Shown here piece after piece: positions 60,069 through 64,000 of a stretch of DNA of 64,000 nucleotides (position 1 is its first letter; each line of letters opens with the position of its first letter). A program made the translations under genes and the position numbers. The DNA comes from Candidatus Aegiribacteria sp. MLS_C. GTDB lineage: Bacteria > Fermentibacterota > Fermentibacteria > Fermentibacterales > JCC-6. The stretch is from contig LQBI01000008.1 in NCBI GenBank assembly GCA_002030045.1, positions 18,487 through 82,486 of the forward strand. The letters are read 5' to 3'. The notes under the pieces were generated by a model. The model was not told the origin of the DNA. It ran no database searches and saw only the letters and a list, made by a program, of their open reading frames with translations.

Positions 60069-61067
60069 TCATTTCCACCGCCAGGAGTCGTCCGGCTCAA
60101 GGACCGAGGAGGGACCTCCGCCCCGGAGCCATTCCAGAGCTGCCGGGTCGTCGCGAAGGTACGCGTCCCAGAAGGCCGTGCTGATGGCTATAATAACAAT
60201 GTGGTGATTGGGATTGCGGGTTTCCCTGTCGCCGGGAAGGGCCCTCTCAGTGAAGGCCGAGTGCTCGGCGCCGTACAGGACCAGTTCGTACTTGTCACCC
60301 TCGGGCAGCGCAGGGAAGACCTCAAGGCGGGAATCCGCGTCCGCGCCGCCGATCACGGCATCGTCCATGGTGCCCGTCATGAGAAGCCAGGGCATCTCCA
60401 CCTGTCCGAAGGCCTGTTCGGCGGTTCCCATGCGGGGGCTGCTGGGGCTCATTATCACGGCAGCATCCAGACGTTCGTCGGAGAAGATGCTTCTTCCGCC
60501 GGCGGTCCTCTGTCCGCAGAGCGCCTGGGTGGTCACCGCTCCGAACGAATGGCCCGACATGCCCGTGGCGTTCAGGTCCATCCGGCCTTCAAGCTCGTGT
60601 CCATCCTCCGCGTTAAGCTCCTCCAGTCTGTCGAGCACAACCGAGACGTCCCCTACCCTCTCCAGGAAACTCTCCAGGCCGGCTGCGGCGACGAGGGAGT
60701 CCATGCGTTCCGAGACCGGGACCTCCGACCATACAGACTCATCGCTTCCCGGATGCTGCACGAAAACGGCAACGTAACCGCGGGAAGCCCAGTGCTCCCC
60801 CAGGTAGCCGCAGGTCTCGCGAGAACCTCCCAGTCCGTGGCTGAACAGCACAACCGGTGAAGCTGATACTTCATGTGGAAGGTAGATCCTCAGAGGAATA
60901 TCCCGATGCCTGCGCTGGTCTGTGATCGTCAGGTCCAGGAACAGGGGAGATTCTTCGAACAGGGGTGCCAGAGGATCGTACGCCGCCGGATCCACAACGG
61001 ATGGAGATGCGGCCAGTGCCGGTAAGAGGATGGACAGTATCGCTGTCGATATAAGACTGAGGTGCAT
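60069..61067 (-). CDS. Exported alpha/beta hydrolase (PAF-acetylhydrolase/dienelactone-hydrolase-like)
   Basis: 332 residues. Signal peptide (MHLSLISTAILSILLPALAA), then the hydrolase fold: VVLFSHGLGGSRETCGYLGE (oxyanion), MSGHSFGAVTTQALCG with nucleophile Ser in GHSFG, LLMTGTMDDAVIG for the acid region and GAEHSAFTERA for the catalytic His. A platelet-activating-factor-acetylhydrolase-like subgroup is likely. Probably periplasmic or secreted esterase; substrate unknown. Confidence 0.88.
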   Translation of the reverse strand: MHLSLISTAILSILLPALAASPSVVDPAAYDPLAPLFEESPLFLDLTITDQRRHRDIPLRIYLPHEVSASPVVLFSHGLGGSRETCGYLGEHWASRGYVAVFVQHPGSDESVWSEVPVSERMDSLVAAAGLESFLERVGDVSVVLDRLEELNAEDGHELEGRMDLNATGMSGHSFGAVTTQALCGQRTAGGRSIFSDERLDAAVIMSPSSPRMGTAEQAFGQVEMPWLLMTGTMDDAVIGGADADSRLEVFPALPEGDKYELVLYGAEHSAFTERALPGDRETRNPNHHIVIIAISTAFWDAYLRDDPAALEWLRGGGPSSVLEPDDSWRWK

Positions 61068-61105
61068 CGCGCCCTTCCCTTCGGGACCGGTGGTTCCGGA
61101 ACGGC

Positions 61106-61594
61106 CTATCCTTTCCTGCGGAGCCCGGCGCTGGACCGCCGGCCCTTACCGGTCCTGCCTTCCTCCTCCAGCCATCCGGCGCGTATTTCATCGCCGTCGT
61201 TGAACTCCGGCACCCAGGGCTTGATGTCAAGCAGAGGCGACCCGTCCAGCATGTCCACGTCCCTTATGTGCAGCAGCCCTTGCTCGATGCCGTCCAGGCG
61301 CACCACCGAAACCCCTATGGGGTTCGGCCTGTTCGGGGACCTGGTGGCGAAGAGCCCCCTGATCTCGCTGTGCCTGTGGGGAACCACCTGCAGGGTGTAG
61401 CCATCGCTCCTGTGCAGCACCCAGATCAGCATTATGTGGGAGAACCCGTCCAGGTCCTTGAGCGCCGGACGGTACTCCTCGAACACTTCCACCGTGCCCT
61501 GTATGCCGGCACCTCCGGCCGGCTGGACGGGAGTGTCCCCGCGTTCGGTGAAGGGGGTATGTATTATGCCGATCGGCTCGAACTCGAATTCCAT
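61106..61594 (-). CDS. trmO: tRNA (N6-threonylcarbamoyladenosine37-N6) methyltransferase TrmO
   Basis: 162 residues from ATG 61594 (GGAGG before it; 61597 is an adjacent ATG too close to the site). TsaA/TrmO family features: FEPIGIIHTPFTERGDTPVQ, then GTVEVFEEYRPALKDLDGFS, then VVPHRHSEIRGLFATRSPNR with PNPIGVSVVRL, then VDMLDGSPLLDIKPWVPEF. It adds a methyl group to t6A37 of tRNA using SAM. Confidence 0.93.
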   Translation of the reverse strand: MEFEFEPIGIIHTPFTERGDTPVQPAGGAGIQGTVEVFEEYRPALKDLDGFSHIMLIWVLHRSDGYTLQVVPHRHSEIRGLFATRSPNRPNPIGVSVVRLDGIEQGLLHIRDVDMLDGSPLLDIKPWVPEFNDGDEIRAGWLEEEGRTGKGRRSSAGLRRKG

Positions 61595-61790
61595 CATGCC
61601 TCCTTCAGGGCCATGTCTGACACGGCTCCAGGCGCGAGGGCCCTGCAAATGGGAGCGGCCGCCGGGAGTTTGCTCCCGGCGGATTCCATCATTTTTATCC
61701 ATGAACCTGCGGCCGGGGCGGCGATCACGCTCCCTCCTGTGTTCGATACAGCTGGCAGCAGATGGCCCCGTGTGTTCCGGAACATATGGT

Positions 61791-64000
61791 TCAGGGAGCC
61801 GATATGTCGTCCCCCTTCAGGTGGATGTCGAACCATCTCAGCTGTTCCCACAGCACGTGTTCCACGCTTTCCCGGGCGCTGTAGCCGTGGTCCTCGAATG
61901 GCAGCATGACCAGACGGGTTGTCCCGCCGGTGCCGCGTACCGCCTCGTACAGGATCTCCGACTGGTAGGGACGGGTGCCGGGATTGGAGTCATCCCCGCC
62001 GTGGATGATGAGCAGGGGTTCGTCTATCCCGTCGGCGAAGAAGAGAGGGGAGACCTGTATGTACACTTCCCTGGCCTGGAAGAGAGACCGGCGCTCCGAC
62101 TGGAATCCGAAGGGCTGGTTGGTCTTGTTGTAGGAGCCGCTCCGTGCGATGCCGGCTGCGAACAGGTCGGTGTGGGCCAGGAGATTTGCCACCATAAGCG
62201 CACCGTGGCTGTGGCCGATGATGCCTATCCTGTCAGGATCGGCGACACCCATCTCCACGGCCTTCCCCACAGCAGCTTCGGCATCCATGACCAGCTGCTG
62301 GACGAAGGTGTCGTAGGTGGTCTCAGGGTCGCCCACCATGGGCATGGAGGTCCTGGCAAGGACAGCATAGCCCCGAAGGAGGAAGAAAAGGGATGAGGAT
62401 CCGTACAGCCGCAGAAAACGCTGGGCCGAGCCTCGCACCTGCCCTGCGGTGGTGGAGCCTGAGAACTCCAGGGGATAGGCGTCTATTACCGTGGGGAGCC
62501 GAGTTCCCTCCTGGTAACCGGGAGGGAGGTAGAGCTGGAAGCTCAGAGGCACTCCGTCCTCCCGCTCGTAATGAACCAGCCGCGTCTCTATCTCCCGGAG
62601 CTGCGGCGTGGGATCCTCGAATCCCGTGACCGGCTCCATAGAGATCTCCCTGGCCGCTTCACCCTCCGCGGCTTCGACCTCGTCTTCCATGGTGGCAAGG
62701 TAGTAGTTCGGAACGTCCGAAGGCGACTCGGACCTGATGATGAACCGGTCATCGTTCCCAGCGAAGGCCTCGAAGTACTCGAAGCGGTCGGGGGCGCAGC
62801 GGAAGAGCCGTCGTGTCTCTCCCGTGTTCATGTCCCTGAGGTCCAGGAAGGGCCTGTCGCCCTGGGGAGTGCCGCCGCTCCCGGTGAAATAGACCGAGTC
62901 CCCGAGCTGGTGCATCACCCATCCGCCATCGGGGAGCTGCCGGAATACCGGGTTGCCGGGAGCGCCGTACCGGTCGTCCTCGTCGTAGTCGTACCATAAC
63001 CTCGAGGTGCCCTCTTCGACGTCCAGGAGCCAGTAGTAACGCCAGCGGCGCATCCTCTCCCACTGGCCGAGAAGGAGGGTGCCGGCCCCGTTGCCCCATG
63101 CTTCCATCCATGCGCGGTGCTCCGCCCGGTAGACCTCTTCCGGTTCTCCGGTGAAGGGCGCAGTTAGCCTCATCAGCCGGTCGCGGAAGGGAGCCTCCGC
63201 CGCCGGGTCGCCGCCGTCCAGCGCTTCGATCCAGAACAGCTCGTGGGGTGAGGTGGGGCGCCATGATACACCTCTGGGCCCCTCGGGAACCCCGTGGATG
63301 GGAACCTGGTCAGCCAGGGGCAGGTTGGCGACATCAGCTACAGGTTCTCCCAGGGCATCCAGTACCTCGATGTTCCTTGCGAACCTCCACCATGCCACCT
63401 CGTGGGACCAGGGTCCGACCAGGTACTCGACCAGGATGTACTGGCCGTCGGGGGAGAAGGATGCGTTAAAGTAGTGGGCCGGTCCGCCGATGATCATTGT
63501 CCGGCCGTCCGCGGGATCGACTACGGCTATCTCGGAACTGCAGTAGTAATCGAAAAGCATGTCGTCGTAGGCGGTCTCCAGGAGGTTCCTTGCCTCGTAG
63601 GTGGAACGGGCCGAAGCGCCGGTCCCCTCCATTATCCCCGGACCCGCCGGGATCGCCGGAGGCTCGGGGACTGGTCCTCGGTCCGGGACCTTCAGAACCA
63701 CCAGGCGCCGCTGGTCCGGGTGCCAGCTCACGGCATCTCCCAGAAGGGGGTTAAGGGCGATCCCCTCCATCTCCTCCAGGCCTCCGTCCTGTGATCCCAC
63801 CCAGAGTCCCAGATGGTCGGTCCGGGCCACTGTCAGGGCGAAATGTCCGCCATCGGCAGAGAAATCTACATCGAGGACTTCGCAGTCCGAAGGAAGGGAA
63901 AGTGGAGTGACTTCTCCTGTCTCGACATCCACAAGCCGGGGATAAAGACCGCCGTAACTGCCGTGCATGCAATTCAGGACCGGGTTCACCCGAATTCCCG
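61791..64000 (-). CDS. S9-family (glutamyl-endopeptidase-like) serine peptidase, 5' partial
   Basis: The frame runs to the window edge, so the N-terminus is missing; the GTG at 63989 is internal. Over 730 residues are visible. An N-terminal propeller-like region (VLDVDFSADGGHFALTVART, SPDGQYILVEYLVGPWSHEV) leads to the S9 hydrolase domain: nucleophile Ser in IIGHSHGALMVANLLAHT, acid Asp in HGGDDSNPG and the catalytic His in FEDHGYSARES. The C-terminal WFDIHLKG is standard. GHSHGA rather than the usual GGSYGG-type fits the glutamyl-endopeptidase/GGS-like branch. Exported status unknown because the leader is outside. Confidence 0.88.
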   Translation of the reverse strand, partial: GIRVNPVLNCMHGSYGGLYPRLVDVETGEVTPLSLPSDCEVLDVDFSADGGHFALTVARTDHLGLWVGSQDGGLEEMEGIALNPLLGDAVSWHPDQRRLVVLKVPDRGPVPEPPAIPAGPGIMEGTGASARSTYEARNLLETAYDDMLFDYYCSSEIAVVDPADGRTMIIGGPAHYFNASFSPDGQYILVEYLVGPWSHEVAWWRFARNIEVLDALGEPVADVANLPLADQVPIHGVPEGPRGVSWRPTSPHELFWIEALDGGDPAAEAPFRDRLMRLTAPFTGEPEEVYRAEHRAWMEAWGNGAGTLLLGQWERMRRWRYYWLLDVEEGTSRLWYDYDEDDRYGAPGNPVFRQLPDGGWVMHQLGDSVYFTGSGGTPQGDRPFLDLRDMNTGETRRLFRCAPDRFEYFEAFAGNDDRFIIRSESPSDVPNYYLATMEDEVEAAEGEAAREISMEPVTGFEDPTPQLREIETRLVHYEREDGVPLSFQLYLPPGYQEGTRLPTVIDAYPLEFSGSTTAGQVRGSAQRFLRLYGSSSLFFLLRGYAVLARTSMPMVGDPETTYDTFVQQLVMDAEAAVGKAVEMGVADPDRIGIIGHSHGALMVANLLAHTDLFAAGIARSGSYNKTNQPFGFQSERRSLFQAREVYIQVSPLFFADGIDEPLLIIHGGDDSNPGTRPYQSEILYEAVRGTGGTTRLVMLPFEDHGYSARESVEHVLWEQLRWFDIHLKGDDISAP

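Overview
Organism. The window is GC-rich (roughly 60 % by eye), densely coding and Gram-negative in character: lipoproteins with lipoboxes, an Omp85-type protein, a PorV-type barrel and many secreted beta-propellers. At least seven secreted proteins end in a Por/FlgD-like C-terminal domain (NP...DLSGR.V...GxYf pattern). A C25 peptidase lies next to a PorV/PorQ-family protein. Arg is often AGG and Ile often ATA despite the high GC. Together this points to an uncultured member of the FCB superphylum; Candidatus Fermentibacterota or a relative is my best guess, not provable from this sequence alone. There are no rRNA or tRNA genes, CRISPR array or intact insertion sequence in view.

Layout. 0-5.4 kb (+): end of a secreted protein, ComM-type AAA+ ATPase, secreted CTD protein, a frameshifted GDT1 transporter, a secreted repeat protein. 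5.5-9.5 kb (-): radical SAM/SPASM protein and a zinc uptake operon (zur-znuA-znuC-znuB) behind a clear dyad operator. 9.6-26.3 kb (+): yggS, then a DivIVA-domain protein and a long, mostly translationally coupled block: C25 peptidase (PorU-like), PorV-like barrel, M6 protease, DUF5683 protein, M30-like protease, small propeller, 1040-residue outer-membrane protein, Omp85 protein. This is the most interesting system in the window and looks like a type IX (Por) secretion branch with its own substrates. 26.4-30.9 kb: amidohydrolase, CASTOR/POLLUX-like channel with a LapA-like partner, lipoprotein. 31-34.3 kb (-): LigD split into three genes (PE, LIG, POL) and a peroxiredoxin. 34.7-38.2 kb (-): ABC-2 exporter, metallopeptidase, broken membrane protein, tautomerase.

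38.3-47.8 kb is more accessory. It holds a 26-codon lysine/alanine-rich microgene with its own promoter, 5' hairpin and terminator, a transposase remnant, three lipoproteins resembling FlgO/FlgP/FlgT, small stress-type proteins, a secreted propeller interrupted by TGA, a CAP protein, three phased TGTGATCACA palindromes and a decayed M29 aminopeptidase. 47.8-64 kb (mostly -) carries housekeeping and conserved genes (MBL hydrolase, nitroreductase, Ca/Na exchanger, YgjP-like peptidase, TrmO, S9 peptidase) mixed with secreted PQQ-type propellers.

How it fits together. Secreted proteins with C-terminal sorting domains recur on both strands, and the 10.4-26.3 kb block offers a plausible processing and outer-membrane apparatus for them. 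The PorK/L/M/N motor proteins are not in the window. Several genes are interrupted by single-base events (about 4.21, 37.73, 45.15, 47.68 and 57.68 kb), which means either assembly errors or ongoing decay.
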